Program-made: the position numbers and the translations under genes | Shown here: in pieces, positions 22,525 to 35,300 of the stretch | How the letters are laid out: each line of letters begins with the position of its first letter | How positions within the stretch are numbered: the stretch's first letter is position 1 | The notes under the pieces: model-generated | What the model was told of the DNA's origin: nothing | The model's database searches: none | What the model saw: only the letters and a program-made list of their open reading frames with translations | Assembly: GCA_949361645.1 (NCBI GenBank) | Contig: OX442431.1 | Span: 6,080,473-6,144,472 of the forward strand | From: Spongilla lacustris | Taxonomy: Eukaryota > Porifera > Demospongiae > Spongillida > Spongillidae | DNA: 64,000 nt | Direction: 5' to 3'

Positions 22525-24862
22525 CAACCAAACATCCCAAGGGTGAGTGCCCCAAAACTCCGTCCCCATCTCACATATCAACCTCAATCCCAGCTGAGAT
22601 CAACCTCATGGCAATCTTGAGATCGTTCCCCAAGCTAACTGCTGCTGGGCCTTCTGGGCTCCGTATACAACATCTTATAGATGCTGCAGAAGTGCCTTTG
22701 CAGACCCCAATTTTGCACTCACTCAGGGCAGTTATCAATATTTTGGCTGCAGGTAAGGCACCTGTTGAAATCTCTGCTTATCTGGCAGGAGGCAATCTTA
22801 CAGCTTTAAATAAATCCAAACCTGGGTGCCCTTTTGATGTCCGGCCTATTGCAGTGGGAGAAGCTGTACGCCGGTTGGTTGGAAAATGCCTCTGTGCTGC
22901 AGTCAAGATAAAGGCTCAACACTTTTTTCACCCTTTTCAGTTTAGAGTTGCATGCCCTTTTGGGGCAGAAAAAATGGTCCATGGATTAAGGGATTCCATT
23001 GAGCAACATTGGTTGGAGGATGATTTTGTTGTTCTAAAGATGGACCTTAAAAATGCTTTTAATATGGTGTCTCGCCAGGCGGTCTTGGATGAGTGTGCAA
23101 AACACTTTCCAGAGCTACTCCCATGGGCTAGCTGGTGCTACAGCCATCACCCATTCCTCTGGCATCCTTTGGGTTGCCTTACTTCAGAGCAGGGTGTTCA
23201 GCAGGGTGACCCCCTGGGTCCTTTGCTGTTCTCTTTGGTATTAAATATCCTGGTGTCAGCAATTTCTAGTAGAGATGATTGTGCTGGTCTCAAGTTTCAC
23301 GCCTGGTACTTGGATGATGGTGCTCTGGCAGGTCCAAGGTCCACTGTGAGCAATATCTTGGCCTTGCTTCAAGAGTTAGGTCCTCCACTTGGCCTCCATG
23401 TCAATATCCCTAAGTGTGAGGTGTTTAGCCAGAGCTCACTTGACTGTTTTCCATCTGACATTAAAAAGTCTAACAATTCTAACATAGACATCCTGGGTTC
23501 TCCCATAGGAGATACTGAGTTTTGCCACCAATTTATCACTCGCAAACAGTCTGAAGCCAAGAGCCTGCTCTCAAGGCTTGAGGATGTGGGCTTAATTGAT
23601 CCCCAGGTTGCCCTAACCCTACTCCGTGTGTGTGGTGGCTTCTGTCGGCTTGTCCATCTTGCACGTACCACACCACCATCATTATCTCGTGCAGCCCTCC
23701 AGCTGTATGACCAAGATGTTCGCAGATGCTTCTCCTCCTGTACTGCTGTGGATACATCAGATGCTGCTTGGAGGCAGTCCATGTTAGGCCTTAGTAAGGG
23801 AGGTTTGGGTCTCCGCTCCCTATACCATCATGCACCAGCAGCTTATATAGCCTCTGTTTGCTCATCTGGGTTTGGTTCCCAGACCAATCCTCACCTCTGT
23901 TCTGCAGTTGCATATTTTAATTCAAATGTTCCCCCTGATAAGGTGCTGCAAGTCGACTCCATTCTCTCAGCTCCTTCAGTGTCCCAAAAGAAGCTTTCCA
24001 GCATGTTGGACACCCATATGTTCAATTTGCTGTTAGAAAATTCTTCCACTGCTGACAGAGCACGATTACTTTCTGTTTCATCTGCCCATGCATCCTCTTG
24101 GCTGTCAGTAGTCCCTTCAGAGGGATTGGGTCTGCACCTTGATCCACCAGTACATCAAGTTGCTATAAAGTGGTGGCTTGGCCTAGACACATCCCAGGGG
24201 TCCCAGTGTGCACTTTGCCCTGATAATGCCCTAGACCCCCTTGGACATCACGCCATCACTTGTAAGCGGGGGGGGGGGGGGGGTGATGTGGTAACACGAC
24301 ATAACACCCTGCGTCATGTACTGGCTGAAACGTGCCATCGGGCTCATCTCAGTGTCCAGGTGGAAGCTGGCAGTGACCTCACTGCTGACCATAGCCACAC
24401 CCACCCTGCCGAACTTTTGTTGACCAACTGGGCTACGGGCAAGACAGCAGCATTTGATGTATCTGTGACCTCTCCGCTTAATACTCTCACCTTGTTGGAA
24501 GCAGGAGTGTCTGCAGGTTCAGCTGCCAGAGCCACTGAAGATAGAAAACATAAAGCCAATGATGCCAAGTGTGATGAACTGGGCTGGTTGTGTGTTCCCT
24601 TGGTTACTGAAACTTATGGTGCATGGGGAAAGGAAGCCACAGAAGCTTTCTCCCAGCTGGCCTCTCGGATTGCCACCTTAACTTGCAGGCCCAAGTCAGT
24701 AGTATTAAGTGACATTTATGGCAGGCTGAACCTTCACCTGGTGAGAGCCAACGCCACAGCCATCCTCACCAGATGTGTCCTGTCTTAAACTATTGATATA
24801 CTTCATAGTGTGTAATGTATTATTGTTGTTATAATAATAATAATGGAATAATAATAATATTT
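22525..24862 (+). mobile_element. Non-LTR copy C: 5'-truncated but with a long intact frame
   Basis: It begins directly after the (TAA)n tail of copy B. One uninterrupted frame runs past the ATG at 22608 to 24788 (726 residues from that ATG). It has RT motif A (LKMDLKNAFNMVSR), motif B (EQGVQQGDPLGPLLF), motif C WYLDDG, the CALC...GHHAITC finger and the endonuclease-like HPAELLLTNW...FDVSVTSPLN. The first acidic residue of that block is E, where other copies have D. The C-terminal module ends LTRCVLS. An 18-G run at about 24269 stays in frame as glycines. A (TAA)n-type tail lies at about 24828-24862. The N-terminal fingers are missing. The open frame suggests a young insertion. Confidence 0.85.
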
Positions 24863-26741
24863 CTCAATGCATTTTACAGATAATGCACTGCAAGAGGCAA
24901 GTAATGGCATGAGTAAATGCACTTATATACTTCCTATTCAAATGGATACAGTTTACAAAAGGGAGATAGATCTACAGTTTGGAGGTGAGACATGTAGGTG
25001 ATGGTATTCTTTGCAGATACAAAATGTAGTGGCAAAGAATTCCAAATAGGAACAACCCTAGATGTAAAAAAGTATAGCTGAAAATCGTGACGAGGTATGG
25101 TGATCGACTCGAGCTCGAGTGGAATGAACGTTTGAACTGATCGTAAACATCTCAGCTGCATCAATATCCAAAAGCTTATTCACAATTTTGTAACACATTG
25201 TAAGGTCAAAATAAACATCTATAAATGATCGCATTTATATGATGTAGCATTCAGATGGACAATGGTACTGCTACATGTAGTTAATCAACCAATTGTATGT
25301 TGTGATTTTAATACACAATTTGTAGTTATTTGTAAAGAGTTAAACATGGACTTTAATTTAAAAAAATTGTTTAAAGCAGTAATCTCATACTTTAGGATTT
25401 AACCCTTTCTCATCACTGAAAACTCAAAATAAGATATCTTGCCAATACCAGCAAAACAAATGATTTGCATGCATTTTGTGCTTACATATAAGTTCAAATA
25501 TTATGAAACAATTGGCTGTTGATTAGAAGTAATATAATGTTATTCAATGGTTGTTAGTGCAGTGGCGTAGGAACAGTTAAAAAAGTGGGGGGGGGGGGGG
25601 GGGGAACCAAAAATTAATTATTCATAAGTGGGTGTGGTAAAACGAAGCTGTCAGTTGCGGGGTGGCCAGGTGGGACCTGGCTCCCAGGCCCCACCTGCGG
25701 GCCTAAATCATATGAAGCACGGGGGCACTAAACGCTGCCATAATTCCATGCATGCGCGTCATACATGGTGTATAAGCGTCTGACGTAATTAAGGCAACCA
25801 TTTTCGGTCTTAATTACGTCATGGCTCGCGAGCGGTCTGGTGATACATGTAATTGTTCGTTCGCATTTTTGCTGACGAAGTAAGCTAATTAAACGGGTCG
25901 ACCAGCGATAGTGTTTGTTTGCCGGTGACTATGCTGGGAGGGAGGATACTCAGGATATTATGATATTATTATTTAGCTCCTCCCCCCCCCCCCCCCCCCC
26001 CCCTCCCCCAGCCATGAAATTGCCATGGCCGCACCACTGGTTACCAAACCGTATTCCGCGATGCTTTAACTTTACACAATTCCATTTTTAGTTTAATAAT
26101 AGTATGGCATAGTACTGATGAGAATGATTTACGAGTGTAAATGCAGAAATAATTGTACTTGTGTGCATATACACAGCACGATTGGGGTTGCCAAAACATT
26201 TTTTTCGACGCATGATTTCATGACAAATGCGCTAGTTAATCGGTATAAGATGGAGATTAGAAGACTATACAAGTATACATGCATATACTTGGTGCAGCAT
26301 TGCCGTATATAGAGCCTTTTACGTGTCTTTGCTGCACATTTGCTGCCTGCGGCAGTGTCTAGTAGCAGTAGCCCTAAAGAACCTTGCTGTGCAATTTTTG
26401 ACATCAATCACTTCTGAATATGAGAAAATTGACCTATATAATTGCATGTTAATTTTAATTACACGTGCATTTCAGTTGCACGCGTACGCGTCCACTTTGA
26501 GGCTCGTTTCTGGTAAATTGAAATATATGTCAGTCTATAATAATCGTGGCATCTGGTGCATGTTTGATGGAATTGTGAGTCAGAATCGCTGCCATACCGA
26601 CGCCTAGTTCTAGCCGGGACCACAAATTGTCTATAAAAATAACAAACTAAATGCCGATTCCGTTCCGAAAGCAGACAGATATAGGCAATCAGTTCCTTTC
26701 TGCTCGCCGTGATCTTGCTTCCGTTAACAGATCGATAAATA
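24863..26741. other. Non-coding stretch with possible transposon ends
   Basis: No gene is recognised. CAGTGGCGTAGGAAC at 25560 followed by a G run, and a C run followed by GCGGCCGCACCACTG-like sequence ending 26039, look like two DNA-transposon ends, but their flanks do not form a duplication. The remainder is AT-rich. Confidence 0.4.
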
Positions 26742-26828
26742 TGGGCCCAAAAAGTGAGAGGGCTTAGCCCCCCCCCCCCCCAATATCAAAAGTGAGGGGG
26801 GGGGCTAAGCCCTCTCACTTTTTGGGCC
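26742..26828. repeat. Perfect hairpin next to the GT tract
   Basis: GGCCCAAAAAGTGAGAGGGC, ending in a C run, pairs with a G run followed by GCCCTCTCACTTTTTGGGCC. Arms are about 33 bp and the loop about 15-20 bases. Confidence 0.8.
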
Positions 26829-27156
<328 letters not shown>

Positions 27157-27339
27157 GTTGTCAGTAGTGTATGATCAAATAAACAAACAATATTATACAC
27201 AACAATTAACACGTTAATATTTGTAAGAGTCAGTAAGACTATAAAACTAACCTAGCTAGCATATAAAGAATGCCCAGATATATATTGTCCTCATCTGGTT
27301 AGTATAGCCCTTGCAATACATCTGACCGATATACGTGTA

Positions 27340-29552
27340 TAGATAATAATATTATTATTTTTATTGTTGTAGGATACATACATATATAAATATTACAGAA
27401 TACACAACTAACTACACATCTAAAACTACAATGCACTTCTACTCAACATCGCTCTTGAGTTAGCCTTAATTAGGGACATGTTCAGACGACCATATAGATT
27501 TGAAATCACTCTGGACATCACTTGGTTGGTTTTTATGCAGAGCCTGCGGGCCAAACGTGAGATGGTACGTTGTGCTTCTATGCTCCATGCACCATAGGCT
27601 TCCACTGCTAAGGGCACACAGATCCATCCAAGTTCCTCACACTTTGGATCGTTTTCAATGTGCTTTCGGACTTCAGCAGATGCAGCTGCTGACCCCCCCT
27701 GTGAATCCCGCTTCGGCAATAATATTAGAGTTAAGCGGTGAAATCACAGTGAGGTCTAGGGCTGCTGGTCTGCTGCAGAACCAGTTGGGAACCAAAATGT
27801 CAGCTGGCCTAGTGCGACGGTTGTCATGGCTCAACCCACTTCCAGCTTCACATTGAACACTTATGCCTGCCCGATGAAATGACTCAGCCAGTATGTCTCT
27901 GATGTTGTTGTGTCTTATGACAACATCTCCCCCTCTCTTACAAGTTGTTGCATGGTGCCCCAAAGGATCTAAGGAATGGTCATAGCACAAAGAACATTGA
28001 GACCCTGCTGATGTATCCATGCCAAGCCACCATTTGATAGCTATATGGCACTCTTCAGGGTCAAGGTGCAAACACTGACCAGGCGTTGGTATCATAGAGA
28101 GCCATGAGGAGGAATGTGGTGCTGATACAGATAACAGCCTTGCCTTGTCGGCTAGTGAACTCTTGTTAAGTAGACACTTGAACTGAACGTCCTCAATGTT
28201 AGATGACAGCTTCTTCTGACAACACTTTGTATGCACTACATCCGTAACTGTTAATGGAGTCTCAAGTGAAATACTTTGATTGTACATGTCCAGTGCATGA
28301 TTCAGGTGAGTACTATGAATGGATGCAGTGCCTGAAGCACTAAGAGAAGCTATATATGCTGCTGGAGAGTGAAGAGCTAGAGATCTTAAGCCAAGGCCCC
28401 CATGAGAGAGGCTTAGTTGAGCCTGGTCCCAATTAGCACCAGATGGGTCTAAGGCCAGGCACTCTGTGAAACTTTGCCTTACATTGTTGTCAAATAAGGC
28501 AAGCTCCTTAGCAGCTAGAGCTGGGGGTGTTGTCCTTGCTATGTGGGAGAGCTTGCAAAATCCTCCACAAAAGCGAAGAAGGACGAGAGCTACATGAGGA
28601 TCTTGTGATCCTACACTTTCAAGGGATTCCAAAAGCTTTACAGCCATTGTACGCTTAGATGAAATAAATGCTGAACAGTGTTGGAAGTCACCTATGGGAA
28701 CACCTAGGATGACCAGGTTTGGCTCAGTTGATGTCTTCATCTGTGATGGAAACAGAGCAAAGTCTGCATTCTGGCTAAACAGTTCACATTTTGAATGGTT
28801 GATGTGGAGCCCAAGTTGGGGGCCCAATTCTTCCAGGATATGAAGGGCATGTCTGACAGCCAGGCCCGTTGAGAGCCAGGTTGGGGCCCGGGGAAGGACG
28901 CCCACGGGGGCCCCCCTGACCCTGTACCGCTTTCGGCCGATTTAACGAGCGGGGGGGGTGGGGGGGGGGGTGCTGTCCGCTTTTGGCCGATTTAACGAGC
29001 GGGGGGGGGGGGGGGGGGTGCTGTCCGCTTTCGGCCGATTTAACGAGCGGAGGGTGCTGTCCGCTTTCGGCCGATTTAACGAGCGGGGGGGGGGGGGGGG
29101 GGGGGTGCAAAAAAAAGGATTCAGTGCTCGATTGAAGACGAAAGGGTTGTCGCACACAATTGGAAAAAATTATTCTTAGGGATCGCGGGGCCCCCTTTGT
29201 GCCGCGGGGCCCGGGGTAGTGTACCCCCCCCCCCCCCCCCCTCTCGACGGCACTGCTGACAGCCACCGCCGAACCAGCTATGGCACCATCATCCAAGTAC
29301 CAACGATGCAGGAGCAAATCAGCACAACAGCTATCTTTAGAAATGGAAATGACAACTTTCTGTAGCACCAAGGCATAAAGTAAGGGACCAAGAGGGTCAC
29401 CCTGTTGCACTCCTTGTTCGGATGTCAGAATGCCTAACTGGTGCCAGAGATATGGGTGTTGGCCATAGCACCAACTGACCCAAGGTAACAATTCTGGAAA
29501 GTGGTTTGCACATTCCTCTAGGATAGCCTGACGAGAGACCATGTTATTGTTG
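27340..29552 (-). mobile_element. Non-LTR copy D: 5'-truncated in RT motif A, interrupted by a hAT-like element
   Basis: On the minus strand the coding begins at NMVSRQAILEECA, just inside RT motif A. It has motif B (EQGVQQGDPLGPLLY), motif C WYLDDG, the finger CSLC...GHHATTC and the endonuclease-like RPADILVPNW...ALDLTVISPLN. One frameshift near 27720 precedes the C-terminal module, which stops at 27426. A (TAA)-like tail lies near 27345-27365. The RT frame is split at 28861-29255 by an insertion; joining across it restores the frame. Confidence 0.85.
28861..29255. mobile_element. 395-bp hAT-like element inside copy D, 8-bp TSD
   Basis: Ends CAGGCCCGTTGAGAG and CTCTCGACGGCACTG are imperfect inverted repeats. 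The 8-bp duplication CTGACAGC lies at 28853-28860 and 29256-29263. Inside are four copies of a block around TTCGGCCGATTTAACGAGCG, each followed by a G run of variable length. There is no coding capacity. Confidence 0.88.
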
Positions 29553-30600
29553 TAGAATAATACAGTACATACACATATACATATACATGTACACAAGCTA
29601 TATTAAGCTACACAAAAGTAGGTACTTGGATAAATCACGTAACTACCGTAAAAAATTGTTTCCCAAAAATTGTGCCGTAAATTTTGACTGCCGGAGAGGA
29701 TTGATTTGTGGCGATCGATTGTTTGTGCTGGTTTTGAGTTCTGTTGTGCTTGCTATATTCTATAAAGGTAGCCCATGGCTTCTTTTAGCATTTGCTATTC
29801 GTTGTATATGGTGAAATGATTCGCAGTAGTAAGTTGTGGGCGTGTCAAAAAAGGGTATGGTTTGCTGGTTATAGAATTTTGTAGCGCATTGAATGGGTTC
29901 CATGAAATACATATGAAGGCATTAAGGACACCTAGTTGCATTACTCATTTAAGTATGAGGGCAATCAGACGATGCGCAGGGTGTTGTCTCGAAGCCTCCA
30001 CGAACGGCTTCATATGGTTTAAGATACGCGATTATCGTGAAAGCTAATAGCTTTTATGACAGTGGGACGTCATACTTATTTGCCTTAATGTTACAAAGAT
30101 ATGTTTTTCACTTTATTTTACGTAGGTAGAGAGTGTTAACGAGGTGTTCTATATAAAACGCACCTTATCGTTGCCGTGGGTTCTTTAGCTAGATTATTTT
30201 CAGACTCTGCTGCTTATGCAGTAAAAGCACCTTGCATATCTCGAGATTCTGATTTAGCGCAGTGCACTTATCAATCAAACCAATTTAATCAAAATTTGTC
30301 ATAGCAACATGCAATGTGAGCTTATTATTCGTATTTTAATACTATATTTATGAAATTCTATAATTTTATTCAACACTTCTGTGTGTACTTGCATGGATAA
30401 TGAAGACTGTTGCTGATGATTTGAAAAGAATTTTTTTTTACCATTTTAAGAATTACATTTAATGAACGTAACTAACTGTAAGCACCCATGATACGAAAGG
30501 GGCTTGGTGTTTTTACATCCACACTAACATAGCATCCCAACGTTTAGAAAATACAAGAAGTATCATATAATCATTGAGCACTCTGCTGGAAGCAGTCTCA
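29553..30600. other. Non-coding stretch, nothing recognised
   Basis: It is AT-rich. A few short frames show no domain-like features. Confidence 0.35.
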
Positions 30601-31675
30601 ACACTACACCTGATGTGTTGTGGTGGGCAATACATCATAATGTCAAAATTTTACAAGGTGTTGGGCTGAAGTACAGGTGTTTCTCAATGAGCAGTTTATA
30701 GTGTCTGTTGACACAGCTGAAAATGTAGCTGTTCCTCTACCAGTTTTGAATACAGAGCTGGATAAATGTAATGTGCAATCCACCATATGTTAAGAACTGA
30801 TTAAACTTAAAATTAATAAAACAGCTAAATTAAGAAATTCATAAGTGGCACATACCAGCAGTTTATTGTAAATATAAAAAGTTGCTGTCTGTACACAAAG
30901 GATGTAAGATAACACAGAGGAGATTTGCAAAACAAAATCACTGATTTGGTTCAAAACATAGAATTACATGTAAGTAATGAAGAATTGCTACATCGATTAT
31001 CAAGCTCAAATATCATCATGACCAGAAATGATAGCAAGACATATAGCACTGCTTGCTGCAAGGCTATTTACTATTGCCTCCAATATGGAGCACCCATAAC
31101 ACATGTGTGTAATGTGATTAGTGCAATACTTTTTGAATTGGTGGGTACAACTATTGATAGTCTTCCTCATAGTAGTACAGTATATCAATGTGTAGATTAG
31201 GGATCATCAGTGATATTCAGGTAAGTGAAGTAATGTATGCAAATAAAAATCTCACTCTTTCATGGGACTCAACAACAATTGATGCATGGGACATCAATGA
31301 CCTCCATATCAGTGTGCACACTGTGCCAGTAACTTCGTATGTACTGCAATTAGGTGCTATAGCCTCTGGTCAAACAGAAGACTATGTTTCACATCAGTGA
31401 TATAGCTTGACTCATATGATTTCTGTATTCAGTTGCAGAATTCATTTTTATATGTAAGGTCAACAATACTTAACCATTTCAAAAATACCTTAACCGACAG
31501 AGTTGCTGAGCAAAAACAAAATATTCTGCATCATAGACACATTATTTCAGTGAAAAGTACTGGTAAAGTTCCCAAAGCCACCAACTGTTACTGGACACAG
31601 AAAGACATCGAGGAAGAAGGGGAAGATGAAAAAATATGCATATTACAGCTGTATTACTGGAAATATTATTTTTGT
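30600..31675 (+). pseudogene. Decayed transposase-like ORF, family uncertain
   Basis: Broken plus-strand frames at 30925-31200, 31188-31400 and 31433-31678 appear to be successive parts of one protein. The second includes LTLSWDSTTIDAWDINDLHI and LQLGAIASGQTEDYVSHQ. The third includes NHFKNTLTDRVAEQKQN. From memory these resemble a dispersed animal ORF family that behaves like a transposable element. I cannot name the superfamily or a catalytic motif. In-frame stops upstream and between segments show it is dead. Confidence 0.4.
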
Positions 31676-32364
31676 TGATTTTTCTGACATGTGAAATGCC
31701 TTTTTCATTGAATGGTAAAATTTTGTTTCCGAGAACATGATATATATACATTTGGCTATATGTTTCTATATCGCTACCATGAGCAGCCTGCATATTTGGC
31801 ATGATTTTTTGCATAATATCGGCTGTAGTACCTTCTAAAAAGGATTTTTATGTGCAGGTATGTGTGGCAGTTACTCCTTATATATTTGGCTGCAGTAGCA
31901 TATTTGGTAAGATCATTGTAGCAAATATAAGTTAAACCGGCACAGTTTTTTTTTGCGCGGTCATTCAATTCCATACATTCAAAAGTACCGCTTTATGCTG
32001 CCGTATTGACCGAATGAAAAAAGATGATATGATAAGTAATATACCGTTGGAATGCACATTTTTTACTCTTTTTAGAACCATGCGAATTGTTGCAAAAATA
32101 TCAATTTGAAAAAAATATCCAAGTACCTAACAAAAGTGATACGAATTTAATCAGTCTAATGGGGTCTCTGTACATTAATCCTAGCGGATCTACCGAAAGC
32201 GATAATGAACTAAAAGTGATCCGAATTTAAAACCAGAGAGATATGTACTGATTGTATAAAAGCCCCGGGTTTATGTTTGAAATTCATTACGATTACAAAT
32301 AATCATGTTTGCCAACACGTGAGTCGTGACGTCCTGCTCAAATAGGGAGGTGGAGCATACTGTT

Positions 32365-35300
32365 ATGGCAGTACATGTACATGTACATGTACTCAATAAT
32401 ACTGACGCACTGGGTAGCAGTATTGACGAAGGCAGTCGTAGCAACAGGAACATGGCCTGTCTTTTGCGCTACAAGCCCAGACTGTTTAGAAGCAGGGGAG
32501 CCATTTTGGTTTTACTTTTATGTATACTCTTGGACGCTGGAGATTACAGCGTGCTGAATAACATAGCAGGGAGAATATTCTCTGATGCAATCCACGACGA
32601 ATCCACTCGGCTCTACTGGCAGATTGGTAGCATCCTGTTAGGTACCGCAATTCCGCAGCTATTTTATCCCCTTGCCGGATGGATTGCTGACGCTCGTATT
32701 GGACGTTACAAAGTGATTAAAATCAGCTTGTGGCTCGTATGCATTGGGCACTGTGTGCTGTTCTTTCCGTTCCTCTTTCTCCAGCTGATCGGCAAGGCTC
32801 AGTACGTATATTACATCTTTCCACTGGCATATCTGGTTATTAATGCAGGTTTAGCTGGTTTCAGAACGAATATTATTCAGTTTGGTATGGATCAAATGGT
32901 GGATGCCTCTGGAAGCCAGCAGAGTGCCTATATTCACTGGTACTATTGGACTACATTTGCTGGGAGTGCAACGGCTTCAGTGATTATTGGCTGTCTGTTT
33001 CCTGAGTACCCTTCCAGGGCCCGCGGAGGGTATTATAAAGTGGGGGGGCAGAAATTAAGTTGTTATATTTCTTCGCACCTCCCTGCATGTGGAAATTATT
33101 CATAGAACGCGCGTACAAATATAAGTTACGTTACAAAAAGAATATCGATCCTACCACATCAAAATGTCGCTTTCAATTGTAAATTCTATAGCGGCGAACT
33201 CAGAGGCAACAATGAAGCGAAGCCAAGTTTTCAGGCGCGACGAGCGTTCGAAAGAGATCTTTCACTAACTGCTTTAGTAGCTGGATTGACCTAGATCAGT
33301 TTAAATGTAGTAGCAATCTTCCCTTTTAGGCTTTTCACAATTTAAAAGCTTCTCACATTGTGAAAAGCACTGTAAATTTCGTGGAATGTTTGAAATTCTC
33401 CACGTAGCATGAGTTTAAAAACCGGTAATTGGGCCTTCAAAAGTGTGACTGCAATTCCCATCGTTAGCATATTTTTCTGACATCAGTTACATTTAATGAT
33501 AGGACATATAGGCGTTGCAATGCAAACCGCTCAGTTTACTGATTCCAAACAATGAACAAACAGCCAACGCTAAAGAAGGCTGCATGCAAGGTGGTGACAG
33601 AAATAGTTAGTTAATTGTTACTGAATGCCGTTGCATGTTCCGATGTACAAAAATTTTGCTAAAAGCATTCTTCGCTTTTTAAGCAGATAGAATTTTACTT
33701 CCTGAGGTCAAACACACACGATTCTTTTAAGCGTCATCTTGTTGATCACGTATCTACAGAGCCATGCAATGATTGAATGAAGCCTGGTGTTTTAGGCAAC
33801 ATTTTTCGAATTGAAAATTTTATACACTATTTCATGCGAGGACCAGAAGTCGCAATGGAACGCCTACGCGCGGTAGGTTAAAACCGCTTTTTATTGCCTA
33901 CACGTAGGCGTGCGGTCAATCTATCATTAAAACATGTTTCCGTAAATTACCTTAATGAACCCTGGCAAATTGATTGCTTCATGCATAGTAACATATTAAT
34001 TCGAATCCAATCGGTTGGCTATCTGTAATCAAATATATTTCGGAGTTTCCTTCGTCAAAGCAACCCGAGTGGAAAAAATCGCGATAATATCGCGATTATT
34101 GGCGATTCTGGCGATTAATCGCCGGACAGAAATGACGTCAACGTGTCAAGTAAATTGTCATGACAACCATTCTATGACGATATGATATCCAATTACATGT
34201 ATTTGGACGATGGTAAATTTGTTATTTTAGCTGTAGGTCATATATCTCTGGGAATATTCCGCCTATTAATATATATATGTTAATGTGTATCCCATGGAGA
34301 GGATGTGACAGCTACTATTAAACGAGGGAGCGGACGTACTGAGTACTACGTGTAGTCAGGAAACGTAGCCGTAGCACATATCGATGGTGGCTGGGTTCGC
34401 GCTACGTATGTAGACCTTCTCTGTATAGAAGACAAGCGGTAAGCGAACAGGCATAGTATTAATTGCGTCGATCTGTGTATCATGTGTCATAGCGAAGCCG
34501 CAATGTCTCTCCGGTGCTTGAGGTGGTGCGCTACTACCTGCATGAAAGCAAACACTGTTTCAGTCTGGACAGACCGCGAAAAGGAGCGATCGAGATAAAA
34601 AATAGTTAGGTAGTAATTTTGTCACGTGGGCCAGGTGAAATGATTTACATTTATTGCATACACACACGAAGGGTGGTGAGTTTGATCATTTACATGTACT
34701 GTATGTTGTCTACCAGGCAGCTGCTTGTCCAAAACAGCACCCTGAATGTGACTATTGGAAATCTCAAAATACATGTGTAACACTACAAAATGTATTCCCT
34801 GTCCTCATCTTCATCAGGACTGTAAGTCACCCAAATACCTATGCATGGTACAGTGTTTGTATATGTAGGTGGGGTGTACAATTCAGACATTATGCTGATA
34901 TGAATCCAAACTTATTATGATGCCTTGATACTTCAACCTTCTCCCCAACTCAACCCTTCCGCACTGCAAAGGAAGGGGGAGGGAAGGATGTATTGGAAGG
35001 GTATAGGCACAGATAAGTCATTAAACATTTTCTGTACTTTTCTGCTAATCTGCACTGCAGGAAAGTGGAGAGGTACATGTTTGTGTGTTCCCTGAGCCCT
35101 ATGATCCCCCATCAGTGGACCCATTGTGTCTCAGTGGTTTGTATTGGTCCAACGACCTCAGCTTACTTGGGGTTGCCTTTTGCTAACTAGTGTGTGTGTT
35201 TTTGTGCATGTGTGTGTTTGTGTTATCTTATGTCCTTAGCTTACTCTGAGGTACACATATGCACATCACGAGGTACGCAAAACAAAGCGTTCTGTCGTTT

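Noticed and set aside
25560..26039. A complete DNA transposon with CAGTGGCGTAGG and CCGCACCACTG ends
   Set aside because: The termini match for only the first six bases or so, and the 8-bp flanks (TGTTAGTG against GTTACCAA) do not agree.
32326..32364. Upstream GTG start for the transporter
   Set aside because: GTG initiation is unlikely in an animal gene. The in-frame ATG at 32365, or at 32452, fits the family's short cytosolic N-terminus better.
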